Virus record (IMG/VR): IMGVR_UViG_3300047510_001781
Location: 1 to 36,347 of that record
Reading direction: 5' to 3' (one strand)
Source: a virus
DNA length: 36,347 nt
The notes below the pieces were generated by a model, which was not told the origin of the DNA, searched no databases, and was given only the letters and a program-made list of their open reading frames with translations. Numbering within the stretch: position 1 is the first letter of the stretch; each line of letters opens with the position of its first letter. The position numbers were made by a program, and so were the translations under genes. This document shows positions 1 through 6,419 of this stretch, in pieces.

Positions 1-148
1 TTGGTTGTTCCATACAATACACAATACCTGCGTCCTTTCCTACACTCATACCATTATGCCCACCGATATTGAAACCAAGAAAGAATATCACAGTAGCAAT
101 CGTTGGAATACCAAATATAAAAGGAATGATAATGCCTGGTTCAATCAT
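1..148 (-). CDS. Small membrane protein, partial (runs off left edge)
   Basis: The reading frame starts at ATG 146-148 and stays open to base 1, giving at least 49 residues; the C-terminus lies outside the window. Residues 4-28 (start PGIIIPFIFG) form one hydrophobic segment, so a single-pass inner-membrane protein is likely. The segment after it is polar and glycine-rich. A strong ribosome site (GGAGG) sits just before the start, and the ATG overlaps the TGA of the upstream gene as ATGA (145-148), which supports both the start and coexpression. No family is recognised. As the distal gene of an early operon it may act on the host envelope, but that is inference. Confidence 0.6.
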   Translation of the reverse strand, partial: MIEPGIIIPFIFGIPTIATVIFFLGFNIGGHNGMSVGKDAGIVYCMEQP

Positions 149-369
149 AGTGCCTCCAATTCATCACAAATAGCATCAATCTCTTTGAGACATTCATCCC
201 ACCCAGCGTTAAACATCACATCAAGTTCATCAGTAAAATCAACCTTATTAGTTCCTGATAGTTGCTTACGAAGATGTTGAAGAACCTCTTGAAGCATCCA
301 AGCAGTATTGTGTGCTTCACTTTTACAAATAACTTTTAGGAGTTCTTCTGCTTTTTGTTGGTTAGTCAT
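145..369 (-). CDS. Hypothetical 74-aa protein
   Basis: A soluble, mostly helical-looking acidic protein with no membrane segment and no recognised domain. Start support is strong: GGAGG lies about 8 bases before the ATG, and the gene overlaps the 3' end of its upstream neighbour by 8 bases. Its TGA overlaps the ATG of the downstream membrane-protein gene. The chain of overlaps suggests one polycistronic mRNA with translational coupling. Function unknown. Confidence 0.65.
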   Translation of the reverse strand: MTNQQKAEELLKVICKSEAHNTAWMLQEVLQHLRKQLSGTNKVDFTDELDVMFNAGWDECLKEIDAICDELEAL

Positions 370-658
370 ACTTCGCCTCCGTTTCTTTCATACGCAGCAA
401 GAATCCATCATCACCAATGTCACCACTATACAGATAATCAATGTGTTTCATAATCTCTGCCATCTTACGCAGTTTGGGGATTTGCTCTTGTAAGACATCA
501 ATCACATCAGGGTCGTGGTTGGGATACCACATTTCACCATATGTGCGGTCTTCATTCCTCGCCTTACCATTATTCTCAATCTCTACTTCCAACTCATCAG
601 CAAACTGTGCTACCTTGTAGTAATCGTAACCACAATCTCCAAAGTGTCCGCCGCTCAT
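362..658 (-). CDS. Conserved phage protein of the MSGGHF type, 98 aa
   Basis: The N-terminus MSGGHFGDCGYDYYK resembles a recurrent family of small phage proteins that begin MSGGHF and contain a conserved Tyr/Asp-rich stretch. I know these only as uncharacterised phage proteins. The middle is acidic and the C-terminal half looks helical (PKLRKMAEIMKHIDYLYSG). A GGAGG ribosome site lies close before the ATG, and the start overlaps the upstream stop by 4 bases (655-658). Expression with its neighbours is expected. The function is unknown; the family resemblance is from memory of the N-terminal signature. Confidence 0.7.
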   Translation of the reverse strand: MSGGHFGDCGYDYYKVAQFADELEVEIENNGKARNEDRTYGEMWYPNHDPDVIDVLQEQIPKLRKMAEIMKHIDYLYSGDIGDDGFLLRMKETEAKYD

Positions 659-864
659 TTGTCCTCCAACTCATCAAGTTTTTCATTCACAAATCCAGTC
701 AAATCAAGTGTGCGAGGGTCTACACCTTCATCAAGACAATCAAGGTGAAACTCCATGACAGCACCAAGAATCAAACAAGCACGGCGTTTGTCATGCTCAG
801 TGATAGTTGTGTGTGGCATCGCAACATAGTTGACGATGTGCTCGTAGAGTTGGTCGTAAGTCAT
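655..864 (-). CDS. Hypothetical 69-aa protein
   Basis: A soluble small protein, probably helical, with an acidic C-terminal tail (VNEKLDELEDK). No domain recognised. GAGGAT precedes the ATG at suitable spacing, the start overlaps the upstream stop by 4 bases, and its own stop overlaps the start of the MSGGHF gene. It sits mid-way in the coupled small-gene operon, so early expression is likely. Function unknown. Confidence 0.65.
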   Translation of the reverse strand: MTYDQLYEHIVNYVAMPHTTITEHDKRRACLILGAVMEFHLDCLDEGVDPRTLDLTGFVNEKLDELEDK

Positions 865-1043
865 TGGTAATCCTCATCATCAAAGGTAAAGTATTCGTAG
901 ATTGCAGACATTACAGCATCGTCAATGCGCTCCATAATGGCACTTGGCAGAGGATTCTCTACATGTTTGTGTGCAAGATGCCAACCACGACGCACACCTT
1001 CTTCGATTGCCATTTCTAGTATAACACGAGTTTTAGGTTTCAT
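861..1043 (-). CDS. Hypothetical 60-aa protein
   Basis: A small soluble protein with a basic N-terminal third and an acidic, aromatic C-terminus (IYEYFTFDDEDYQ). No domain recognised. A good ribosome site (GGAGGA) lies in the 3' end of the preceding gene, and both ends use 4-base ATGA overlaps (861-864 and 1040-1043). This conserved architecture is the main evidence that it is a real gene. Function unknown. Confidence 0.6.
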   Translation of the reverse strand: MKPKTRVILEMAIEEGVRRGWHLAHKHVENPLPSAIMERIDDAVMSAIYEYFTFDDEDYQ

Positions 1044-1213
1044 TCTTCATCCTCCACAGGAAACAGATTAGCATACTCTTGATCAGTGAGAGTGAGATAC
1101 TCCACATTAGCATATCGGTGTTCTTCGGCATACACCAACTGATAGTGAACAAAGTCACTCAAACTGGTGCTGCCGTATTCTACCACACCATCAACAAAAC
1201 AAAGGTAGTTCAT
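1040..1213 (-). CDS. Hypothetical 57-aa acidic protein
   Basis: This gene falls under a 60-residue cut-off and is easily missed. It translates from ATG 1211-1213 to TGA 1040-1042, starting MNYLCFVDGVVEYGS and ending NLFPVEDEE. Support is strong: an excellent ribosome site (GGGAGGTGA) lies 5-6 bases before the ATG, and both ends overlap neighbours as ATGA (1210-1213 and 1040-1043). It fills what would otherwise be the only gap here. It is acidic and rich in Tyr, Val and Glu, with no membrane segment and no recognised family. Confidence 0.65.
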   Translation of the reverse strand: MNYLCFVDGVVEYGSTSLSDFVHYQLVYAEEHRYANVEYLTLTDQEYANLFPVEDEE

Positions 1214-1425
1214 TCAATCACCTCCCAGTGTGAATCAGATTTGTCACCAAAACGATTTGTGCCAGTGCGAGTGCTGACCCAGAAAAAGTATTTGCGATTC
1301 TCTGATGCTAAAAATAACTCACCACCAGTATCCTGCTCTACAATACAGACAGGATTGCCTTCCATTGTGTTAGTAAGACGATTCTTTGCCTTGCTACTCT
1401 TAGGTTTTACAGTGACTTTCCTCAT
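1210..1425 (-). CDS. Hypothetical 71-aa protein, basic N-terminus
   Basis: The first 20 residues are strongly basic (MRKVTVKPKSSKAKNRL). The rest looks like a small beta-rich fold with aromatic strands (ENRKYFFWVSTRTG). Nucleic-acid binding is conceivable from the charge but there is no motif to support it. The start overlaps the stop of the 46-aa membrane gene upstream (1422-1425), which probably explains the lack of a clear ribosome site. Function unknown. Confidence 0.6.
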   Translation of the reverse strand: MRKVTVKPKSSKAKNRLTNTMEGNPVCIVEQDTGGELFLASENRKYFFWVSTRTGTNRFGDKSDSHWEVIE

Positions 1426-1562
1426 GATCGCAGATGCTTGATGAGTTCGGGGAAGTTTGCTTTACCATGTAATAATACACCAGCAACCACACCCATGTCA
1501 AGCAGGAAGAGTATTAGTAAAAATAATACGATGTATAACTTATCCTTATTGCTTTTTTCCAT
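1422..1562 (-). CDS. Tiny membrane protein, 46 aa
   Basis: Translates from ATG 1560-1562 to TGA 1422-1424. Residues 9-33 form one continuous hydrophobic segment (LYIVLFLLILFLLDMGVVAG), preceded by charged residues (MEKSNKDK) and followed by a basic tail (HLRS). This is the pattern of a single-pass membrane peptide with an unknown partner. It overlaps the next gene by ATGA at 1422-1425 and overlaps the 36-aa gene upstream by 17 bases. No strong ribosome site is visible, so coupling may be needed. Small phage membrane peptides can be lysis regulators or host-takeover factors; nothing here discriminates. Confidence 0.5.
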   Translation of the reverse strand: MEKSNKDKLYIVLFLLILFLLDMGVVAGVLLHGKANFPELIKHLRS

Positions 1563-1656
1563 GGTTTTCGATGTTATCTAAATGATTGAACCAAGGTGAG
1601 AACAACGCAATACATGCCCAAGCAACAGCAGCAGATATGATGAGAAAGTATATCAT
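1546..1656 (-). CDS. Tiny membrane protein, 36 aa
   Basis: Translates from ATG 1654-1656 to TAA 1546-1548. It begins MIYFLIISAAVAWACIALFS, a 20-residue hydrophobic stretch that could be an uncleaved membrane anchor, followed by a short polar tail ending HGKKQ. AGGTA precedes the start, and the ATG overlaps the TGA of the upstream gene (1653-1656). Two membrane peptides side by side, with a third at 1-148, make the operon unusual. Very short genes carry a risk of being spurious; the ATGA overlap is the main support. Confidence 0.45.
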   Translation of the reverse strand: MIYFLIISAAVAWACIALFSPWFNHLDNIENHGKKQ

Positions 1657-2174
1657 GGATACCTGCCAACAATCTCAATAGTATATTTTATTTGCCCACC
1701 AAATCCAGTAAATGCTGGATCAACTTCTGCTGAGATAGCAGATAACACTGCTTTTCCTTTTGCCAAATCATCCATCACCTTACACAGATGCTTATCCATT
1801 TGTGTGTTTTGTGGCAACATGAATGTGTTTGGCGTTGATGTGCTTGTGATTGTTGCTGGTTTAAAATAGCTACCATCCATACTCATAGCACCATTGTTTA
1901 TAGTGGCAGCAGGAATTACAAATGCACCACTATCCATAATTTCTGACCCACCATTGATAGTTAATGATGGTTTAGTATCATATGGATTCAAGCTGATGGT
2001 ATCTGTGCCGCCACCCATTGTGATGATGTCATCTGCCATACCGCCATATAGACCAGACGATGTGTATCTTTCCTTCATCTCCTTGATAGATAGAGGCGGC
2101 TTTTTTTCTTCTACAACCTCCTCTTTCTTCTCGCCGTAGATTTCTTCGTATTTTTCAATCAGTGGGTTTGTCAT
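1653..2174 (-). CDS. Hypothetical 173-aa protein with low-complexity middle
   Basis: Residues 1-40 are highly charged, with a Lys/Glu run (EKKEEVVEEKK), then a Gly/Thr/Ser/Asn-rich middle (about 48-120) with recurring short strands such as TINGG and TINNG. The C-terminal 50 residues (from QMDKHLCKVM) look like a compact alpha/beta segment. The middle resembles a fibrous or beta-solenoid-like stretch but is too short to name. GGAGAA precedes the ATG; the start overlaps the upstream stop by 4 bases. No family recognised. A minor virion or assembly role is possible given the composition, but its location in the early operon argues against it. Confidence 0.65.
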   Translation of the reverse strand: MTNPLIEKYEEIYGEKKEEVVEEKKPPLSIKEMKERYTSSGLYGGMADDIITMGGGTDTISLNPYDTKPSLTINGGSEIMDSGAFVIPAATINNGAMSMDGSYFKPATITSTSTPNTFMLPQNTQMDKHLCKVMDDLAKGKAVLSAISAEVDPAFTGFGGQIKYTIEIVGRYP

Positions 2175-2449
2175 TGATATGATTCTCCATAACGATGGTA
2201 TTTGTTATAGTTGCGTGGTGCAGATGTCAGAAAATCACAGCGAATCTCAAACCACTTCCAGCGGAATGAGAATCCTGTGAGTGAGCGACTACCGAAGCTA
2301 ATCAGCAGCATTGGAAATATTTCAGTAGCAGGATAATCATCCCACTGAATAACAACATCCATCAATGCGAAATGTGGATACCATCCAAGCAGTTGGAAAT
2401 ACCATTCGTGCCCGTAATCTTCGTAGTGGTAGTAGTTGAAGAGTTTCAT
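2171..2449 (-). CDS. Hypothetical aromatic-rich 92-aa protein
   Basis: Strikingly rich in Tyr, Trp and Phe (start MKLFNYYHYEDYGHEWYFQ), with a Trp-Lys-Trp cluster near residue 64. No signal peptide or clear membrane helix; a moderately hydrophobic stretch at about 44-52 is too short to span. Both ends use 4-base overlaps (2171-2174, 2446-2449), linking it to the oxygenase gene directly upstream. No family recognised. Confidence 0.65.
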   Translation of the reverse strand: MKLFNYYHYEDYGHEWYFQLLGWYPHFALMDVVIQWDDYPATEIFPMLLISFGSRSLTGFSFRWKWFEIRCDFLTSAPRNYNKYHRYGESYQ

Positions 2450-3054
2450 ACTATTTTTACAAATTGTGTCATGCAGAATCTACCATATCCTTTATTTCTA
2501 TGCTCATGTGGTATAGAAACAGTATCGACGGAATGATAGAGATTGGATGGAAATATCACCGTTGAATTATTTTTACACTCTACTGTAATATCGTAATCAC
2601 AAAAATGAAAATCACCGCCTGTAAATTTCTTAGGTTCCTTAAAAAACCATGTGCAAGCAGTCATATATGATACATCATTATGTTTTAAATAATAACCACA
2701 ATCTTCATAATATGATATTAATGTTCCATCTGTATTAAGATGAGCATCTTTGAAAAACCATGATGATTGTTGATTAATTATCTCTGGTCGAAATAGTTTT
2801 TGATTTACATTTAAAATATTAGACATATGCCTATAATCTTGCGTATAGACATTATCTAACCAAACTCCTCTATTTTCCTTACGAATATTACCATCTTCAT
2901 CTGTAGCAGATCCAGTTTCTTCGGGAGGCAAAAGTCTTTCTGGAATAGAAAGATAACATTCTAATTCCAACCAAATTAGATTTAACTCTTCTTCGGTATA
3001 GAAATCTTCTATGTAAATGTAATGAATTGGATCTGTTACTACAGTGAGTTTCAT
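2446..3054 (-). CDS. 2OG-Fe(II) oxygenase
   Basis: The 202-aa protein has the signature of the 2-oxoglutarate/Fe(II)-dependent dioxygenase superfamily. His125 and Asp127 (HND) form the HxD iron ligands, His174 in the strand ending FPSNLYHSV is the distal ligand, and Arg192 (GYGRFCMTQF) is positioned to bind the 2OG carboxylate. A GGDFHF strand precedes the distal His, as in prolyl-hydroxylase-like members. Such enzymes couple 2OG decarboxylation to hydroxylation of a protein, nucleic acid or small molecule; the substrate cannot be read from sequence. T4-like cyanophages commonly carry several. It overlaps both neighbours by 4 bases within the coupled operon. Confidence 0.85.
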   Translation of the reverse strand: MKLTVVTDPIHYIYIEDFYTEEELNLIWLELECYLSIPERLLPPEETGSATDEDGNIRKENRGVWLDNVYTQDYRHMSNILNVNQKLFRPEIINQQSSWFFKDAHLNTDGTLISYYEDCGYYLKHNDVSYMTACTWFFKEPKKFTGGDFHFCDYDITVECKNNSTVIFPSNLYHSVDTVSIPHEHRNKGYGRFCMTQFVKIV

Positions 3055-3251
3055 TCCGCTAACCTCAGTTTACGCTCAGGTGAAGGAATGTGAATAAGAA
3101 ATGGGTCATCGTATGGATAGATGTATTCATCATACCATCCATAGCACAATGCTTCCCAAAACTCAGACGTGTTGTAACTATCCCAAGCATACATGAAGTT
3201 GTGGAATCCGTCAAGGAAGTCTTCCCACTGTGTTTGTTTAACAAGTCTCAT
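3051..3251 (-). CDS. Hypothetical acidic, aromatic protein, about 66 aa
   Basis: The frame is open from a GTG at 3279-3281, but I chose the ATG at 3249-3251 because it cuts the overlap with the upstream gene from 44 to 14 bases and begins MRLVKQTQWEDFLDGF. Neither start has a clear ribosome site, so the longer form (76 aa) remains possible. The protein is rich in Trp, Tyr and Asp (FWEALCYGWYDEYIYPYDD) and has no recognised domain. Its stop overlaps the oxygenase start as ATGA. Confidence 0.55.
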   Translation of the reverse strand: MRLVKQTQWEDFLDGFHNFMYAWDSYNTSEFWEALCYGWYDEYIYPYDDPFLIHIPSPERKLRLAE

Positions 3252-3420
3252 TGGAATAATATACTCTAAGGTTGTCACCACCGATATTCATGTGGTAGAT
3301 TTTACCGTCGTTAGTGTAGATGCCAATCCACACTGAGCGACCTTCCTCCATTGTTTCGTAGTGAAACATTCTAACATCTTCCAGCACAATCTCGTCTGGA
3401 TTCTTCACAAATCTGCTCAT
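3238..3420 (-). CDS. Hypothetical 60-aa protein
   Basis: A small beta-rich-looking protein (MSRFVKNPDEIVLEDVRMF, then alternating strands up to NLRVYYSNETC). No domain recognised. The start overlaps the upstream stop by ATGA (3417-3420); the 3' end overlaps the next gene by 14 bases or more depending on its start. Function unknown. Confidence 0.6.
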   Translation of the reverse strand: MSRFVKNPDEIVLEDVRMFHYETMEEGRSVWIGIYTNDGKIYHMNIGGDNLRVYYSNETC

Positions 3421-3773
3421 GAGTAGTTAAAGTAAAAGTGTGTTTCCCAGTCTAATGCTGGTTGGTCTCTACGCTCAATCATCTTCACAATGTATGGTGG
3501 AATCAGATTAGCATACTGAGTCATAAACTCTTCTTGTGTGGGCATTGTGAGACCATGAATATAGTGCTCAGCGCCCACACCAATAAACTTAACAAACCTT
3601 TCCATGTCATAATCTTTACCATCCATGGGAAGGTCATAGTTGCGACATATTTTTAACCAGAAAGACATACCCTCTCCAGTGGCAAAGTATTCAATAGCAA
3701 AGAAACGATAGAATGGTCGCTCGTTCTCTTCTTCGCGTTTCGCTGCTTCTTCAAGCATTTCTTCGTGTGTCAT
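3417..3773 (-). CDS. Hypothetical 118-aa protein
   Basis: Begins with a strongly charged helix (MTHEEMLEEAAKREEENERP), then an aromatic segment (FYRFFAIEYF) and a Met/Tyr/Phe-rich remainder. No membrane segment or known domain seen. The start lies within the 3' end of the upstream gene (23-base overlap). An internal Met at residue 6 would shorten the overlap only slightly. Function unknown. Confidence 0.6.
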   Translation of the reverse strand: MTHEEMLEEAAKREEENERPFYRFFAIEYFATGEGMSFWLKICRNYDLPMDGKDYDMERFVKFIGVGAEHYIHGLTMPTQEEFMTQYANLIPPYIVKMIERRDQPALDWETHFYFNYS

Positions 3774-4050
3774 GTGTCACCTCAAAACATACTGAGTTAA
3801 ATTTACCTTTGACTCCTCTGAGCTCTATCTTAGTGTGCTGTGAATGCACATAGACATGCTCAACATGGTATTTGTCACCTACGATTAGCATTCCGTTGGG
3901 GTCATCATTGTTACCCCATTGCACTTGCTCTTTAGTGCATCCTAGAAACTTTACAGTATTTCCTGCTCTGATTCTATCCATCTTTGCCCACCCTAAATTA
4001 GGCCATGTGTCTCTATATATCTCATTTAATTTTTCGTTATCGTAGTTCAT
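3751..4050 (-). CDS. Hypothetical 99-aa protein, SH3-like beta-barrel candidate
   Basis: The region from about residue 27 (IRAGNTVKFLGCTKEQVQWG) to the C-terminus reads as a series of short beta strands with turn glycines, including GDKYHVEHVYVHSQHTKIEL. That pattern is typical of small SH3- or KOW-like barrels in phage proteins. This is a fold impression only, with no catalytic or binding motif. The start overlaps the oxygenase stop as ATGA (4047-4050). Role unknown. Confidence 0.6.
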   Translation of the reverse strand: MNYDNEKLNEIYRDTWPNLGWAKMDRIRAGNTVKFLGCTKEQVQWGNNDDPNGMLIVGDKYHVEHVYVHSQHTKIELRGVKGKFNSVCFEVTHDTRRNA

Positions 4051-4538
4051 TTTAAATAATTAAAATTGATTACTACTCTACGCTGCTGATCTGTGCAATT
4101 TGTTCCAGAATGTCGTAGATTTCCATCAAATAAAAGCATACGATTTGCTACGCTTTCCACTTTATCACCCGATTCAAACAATGTGTAACCATTATTAGAA
4201 TTTACATAAAAAATACCTACTTTGTGATCAAACGTATGATCTATATGGTATCCATTGACAACTAAATTTTCTGTTCTGGTAGTTAAATTTGCTTTTATTC
4301 TTATTAAACCATGTGGTTGAATAATATCCAAAAATGGTTTCATAAGACCATAGTATTTACTAGTGGGTTGAAACCATCTGTAGAGGCGATGAACGAATTG
4401 AAATGGTTCATCCTCATTTACATAAGTTTCTGGAACAGCAGATGCATTAAAATACCATGGCAATTCAGTGTCAGTTAAAAAATGATATTCTACTTGTTTG
4501 AATTGATCAATCGGTAAAAAGTTGTCAATAATTTGCAT
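4047..4538 (-). CDS. 2OG-Fe(II) oxygenase, small
   Basis: The 163-aa protein carries the complete iron-binding set of the 2OG-Fe(II) dioxygenase superfamily: His98 and Asp100 in GYHIDHTFD, a glycine-turn strand (NSNNGYTLFESG), the distal His143 in DGNLRHSG, and Arg153/Arg154 before the last strand (VVINFNYLK) for 2OG binding. It is shorter than typical prolyl hydroxylases, close to a bare double-stranded beta-helix domain. The substrate is unknown. The upstream 41-aa gene ends in TAATG, sharing one base with this ATG, so it is the second gene behind the strong promoter at 4684-4712. Confidence 0.85.
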   Translation of the reverse strand: MQIIDNFLPIDQFKQVEYHFLTDTELPWYFNASAVPETYVNEDEPFQFVHRLYRWFQPTSKYYGLMKPFLDIIQPHGLIRIKANLTTRTENLVVNGYHIDHTFDHKVGIFYVNSNNGYTLFESGDKVESVANRMLLFDGNLRHSGTNCTDQQRRVVINFNYLK

Positions 4539-4663
4539 TATTTAATCAATTGTAATTGCCGTTTTAATGCTTGCTTCCGTGCCTTCGCCTGACGCATCGC
4601 CTGAGGTTTCAGGGTGCGCTTAGCATCTTTCTTAGAATGGTGCTGCCAGTTGGGCGTGGTCAT
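4538..4663 (-). CDS. Very basic 41-aa peptide, first gene of the early operon
   Basis: Translates from ATG 4661-4663 to TAA 4538-4540. Lys, Arg and Gln dominate (ending ARKQALKRQLQLIK), with a His pair near residue 8 (NWQHHSKK). It is likely a helical, nucleic-acid-binding or protein-binding peptide, but no family is recognised. The stop shares a base with the next start (TAATG), and the gene begins about 14 bases after the predicted transcription start of a perfect sigma70 promoter. Its place as first gene behind that promoter implies high early expression. An alternative ATG at 4680-4682 reads only 16 codons. Confidence 0.55.
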   Translation of the reverse strand: MTTPNWQHHSKKDAKRTLKPQAMRQAKARKQALKRQLQLIK

Positions 4664-4683
4664 CGGTCTGCCGCGTTTCCATG

Positions 4684-4712
4684 ATTATATAGGAGTCAAG
4701 CAGCGTTGTCAA
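4684..4712 (-). promoter_or_regulatory. Perfect-consensus sigma70 promoter (early)
   Basis: On the minus strand, -35 TTGACA (4707-4712) and -10 TATAAT (4684-4689) are separated by exactly 17 bases, matching all 12 consensus positions. It lies across the stop codon of the methyltransferase gene (4696-4698), with transcription expected to start near 4677 toward the 41-aa gene. Host RNA polymerase should read it directly after infection. Confidence 0.85.
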
Positions 4713-5637
4713 GGAATTTATTGAGAGACGCACCCGAGACAGATGCGATACGTTGCTCTGCTAGTTTAGCATATTCTGGATTCAGTTCGAATCCAATATA
4801 CTTACGCTGGTTTGCCTTTGCCACTTCACCCGTAGTTCCAGATCCCATGAAAGGATCGACCACAACACCGTCTACAGGGCAGCAAGAGAGCACAGGTTTG
4901 GCAATCAGATCGGGAGGATAGACCGCGAAATGAGCGCCCTTGTAGGTTGTGCTAGCGACCTCCCAGACGCTGAATTCTGGTCGCATGGGGCACTTGCCAG
5001 CAGCAATCAATGCTTCATAATCAAAGTCTTTAGTGATACCCATCTCTTCACGCATACGGGCATAATGCTTATCCTGACTGACAGAAGAGATTGCAAATCC
5101 TTCCTTTTCAGATGCATTAGCATCTTTGCGCTTGTCTACATTGTTCTTAGAGAACATGCGACGAATGCTAATCTCTGCTTGCGGCACAAGAATAGGATCA
5201 CGATCAAAATAGTATTTCTTCACATCCTTCACAAACCAAAAAAACTTCTCATGATTAGACCAGAAACGATCTTTGGATGAGATTGGTTGTGGATTTGGTT
5301 TGTTCCAGATAATTTCATTACGAAGTTGCCACCCCCGATCGCACATGGCAATCTCGAAGCGACTAGGAACTTGAAGCAAACGCTTCTTGTCGTAAGTATC
5401 AGCGATATTGACCCAACATGATCCAGTCGGTTTCAATACACGATAAATCTCATCAAATACCTTACACAGATTCTCTACATACTCACTCACAGTATTTTCC
5501 ACACCAATCTGACCTACGTTTTGATAGTCACGCAGGTTATAGTAAGGTGGTGAAGTCACACAAAGATCTACCGAAGAATCAGGAAGACTCTTCAGATTCG
5601 TGATGTTGTCACCAACGTGAATGATATTTGTTTGCAT
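4696..5637 (-). CDS. DNA methyltransferase, beta class (N4-cytosine or N6-adenine)
   Basis: The catalytic motif TSPPYY (residues 28-33 from the chosen start) comes first, and the S-adenosylmethionine site DPFMGSGTT (from residue 261) comes near the end. That order defines the beta class of amino-methyltransferases (N6_N4_Mtase family). The intervening 150-240 region, with lysine-rich and variable sequence, is the likely target-recognition part. SPPY favours N4-cytosine but does not exclude N6-adenine. I chose ATG 5635-5637 because it leaves a 1-base gap to the upstream gene; an ATG at 5719-5721 would add 28 residues and overlap by 83 bases. Probable role: protecting phage DNA from host restriction or marking it. 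Confidence 0.85.
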   Translation of the reverse strand: MQTNIIHVGDNITNLKSLPDSSVDLCVTSPPYYNLRDYQNVGQIGVENTVSEYVENLCKVFDEIYRVLKPTGSCWVNIADTYDKKRLLQVPSRFEIAMCDRGWQLRNEIIWNKPNPQPISSKDRFWSNHEKFFWFVKDVKKYYFDRDPILVPQAEISIRRMFSKNNVDKRKDANASEKEGFAISSVSQDKHYARMREEMGITKDFDYEALIAAGKCPMRPEFSVWEVASTTYKGAHFAVYPPDLIAKPVLSCCPVDGVVVDPFMGSGTTGEVAKANQRKYIGFELNPEYAKLAEQRIASVSGASLNKFLDNAA

Positions 5638-5638
5638 G

Positions 5639-6124
5639 TCAGGGTTTGAGAGCGTATTGTTCGTAGGGGAAAAGATCAAAGAATTGCTTGACGGTAATTT
5701 TACCTTCTTTGATTGTTCCATTATCAGTCAACTCAATCACTTTGTCAACTGGAATTTCATAGAACTTTGGAGGTTCAGTAAAACGAGCACGAAGATCACA
5801 GAAAACATAAGAGTCAACAGACCTCAGTTTCTTTTGATAATCGTCTTCGTCATAGAAGCGACCCTTACCAGTAGCAGTAGAGGGAGAGAAGAAAACAGAT
5901 TTAGTCTTACAGATGTTACGAACTTCAATCAGTTGATTGATGCGTTCTTTGGCAACAACATCATACGGAAGTTGCTTACCAATTACACGTTCTCCGCCCA
6001 AAAGGTTGGCAACTGCTGCTTCAGTAATGGGAGAAGTGCCGCTACCATTTACAGTTTCCAGAAAGTCATCAAGACTAATACCGTAACCGTCAGCAACTTT
6101 TTGAGCGTCAATGTTCCAGAGCAT
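5639..6124 (-). CDS. Unknown 161-aa protein next to the methyltransferase
   Basis: A soluble protein with no recognised family. Residues 1-75 look helical, followed by a basic turn-rich stretch (SPSTATGKGRFYDEDDYQ). The C-terminal 65 residues hold a strand-rich segment (VDSYVFCDLRARF) and a dipeptide pattern (IPVDKVIEL then GKITVKQFF) that reminds me of the C-terminal parts of some small type II restriction endonucleases. I cannot identify a full PD-(D/E)xK site, so this is only a lead. It ends one base before the methyltransferase start, so the two are cotranscribed and possibly functionally paired. Confidence 0.7.
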   Translation of the reverse strand: MLWNIDAQKVADGYGISLDDFLETVNGSGTSPITEAAVANLLGGERVIGKQLPYDVVAKERINQLIEVRNICKTKSVFFSPSTATGKGRFYDEDDYQKKLRSVDSYVFCDLRARFTEPPKFYEIPVDKVIELTDNGTIKEGKITVKQFFDLFPYEQYALKP

Positions 6125-6130
6125 GATTAA

Positions 6131-6364
6131 TCAGTTGAATGAGGGGCAAGTGAAATAGGAAACTTCATCGCCTTCTTCGGCAGTTCCCCATTCATGAAAC
6201 TCTTGACAAAGAGCAAAGATGTCGGCGTCACGACCACCTTCTTGATCTAGAAGTTCAAAACGATTTTCTACATATTCGAGAATACTTTCGACAACGTTTT
6301 CAACGTCATCCGACTCAATCATCGGAATCACGCCATCGTCACCGTAATCGATGATGCCTTTCAT
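6131..6364 (-). CDS. Acidic 77-aa protein, first gene behind early promoter
   Basis: Strongly acidic (runs such as ESDDVENVVESILEYVENR), probably helical, with two Cys (one in ALCQEFHEW, one in FTCPSFN). No known domain. It begins about 20 bases after the predicted start of the 6391-6419 promoter and is followed 6 bases later by the 161-aa gene. Small acidic early phage proteins often act as host-protein binders or DNA mimics; that is only a class expectation. Confidence 0.65.
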   Translation of the reverse strand: MKGIIDYGDDGVIPMIESDDVENVVESILEYVENRFELLDQEGGRDADIFALCQEFHEWGTAEEGDEVSYFTCPSFN

Positions 6365-6390
6365 GGGTCTCTTGGGTTCAGTGCTCCGCT

Positions 6391-6419
6391 ACTGTAGCAC
6401 GGGTGGCAACCCCTGTCAA
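6391..6419 (-). promoter_or_regulatory. Sigma70-type promoter (early)
   Basis: On the minus strand, -35 TTGACA (6414-6419) and -10 TACAGT (6391-6396) are 17 bases apart; the -35 is perfect and the -10 matches 4 of 6. The -35 overlaps the stop of the upstream gene at 6416. It should drive the acidic protein, the 161-aa protein and the methyltransferase. The region is G/C-rich compared with the rest of the window. Confidence 0.7.
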
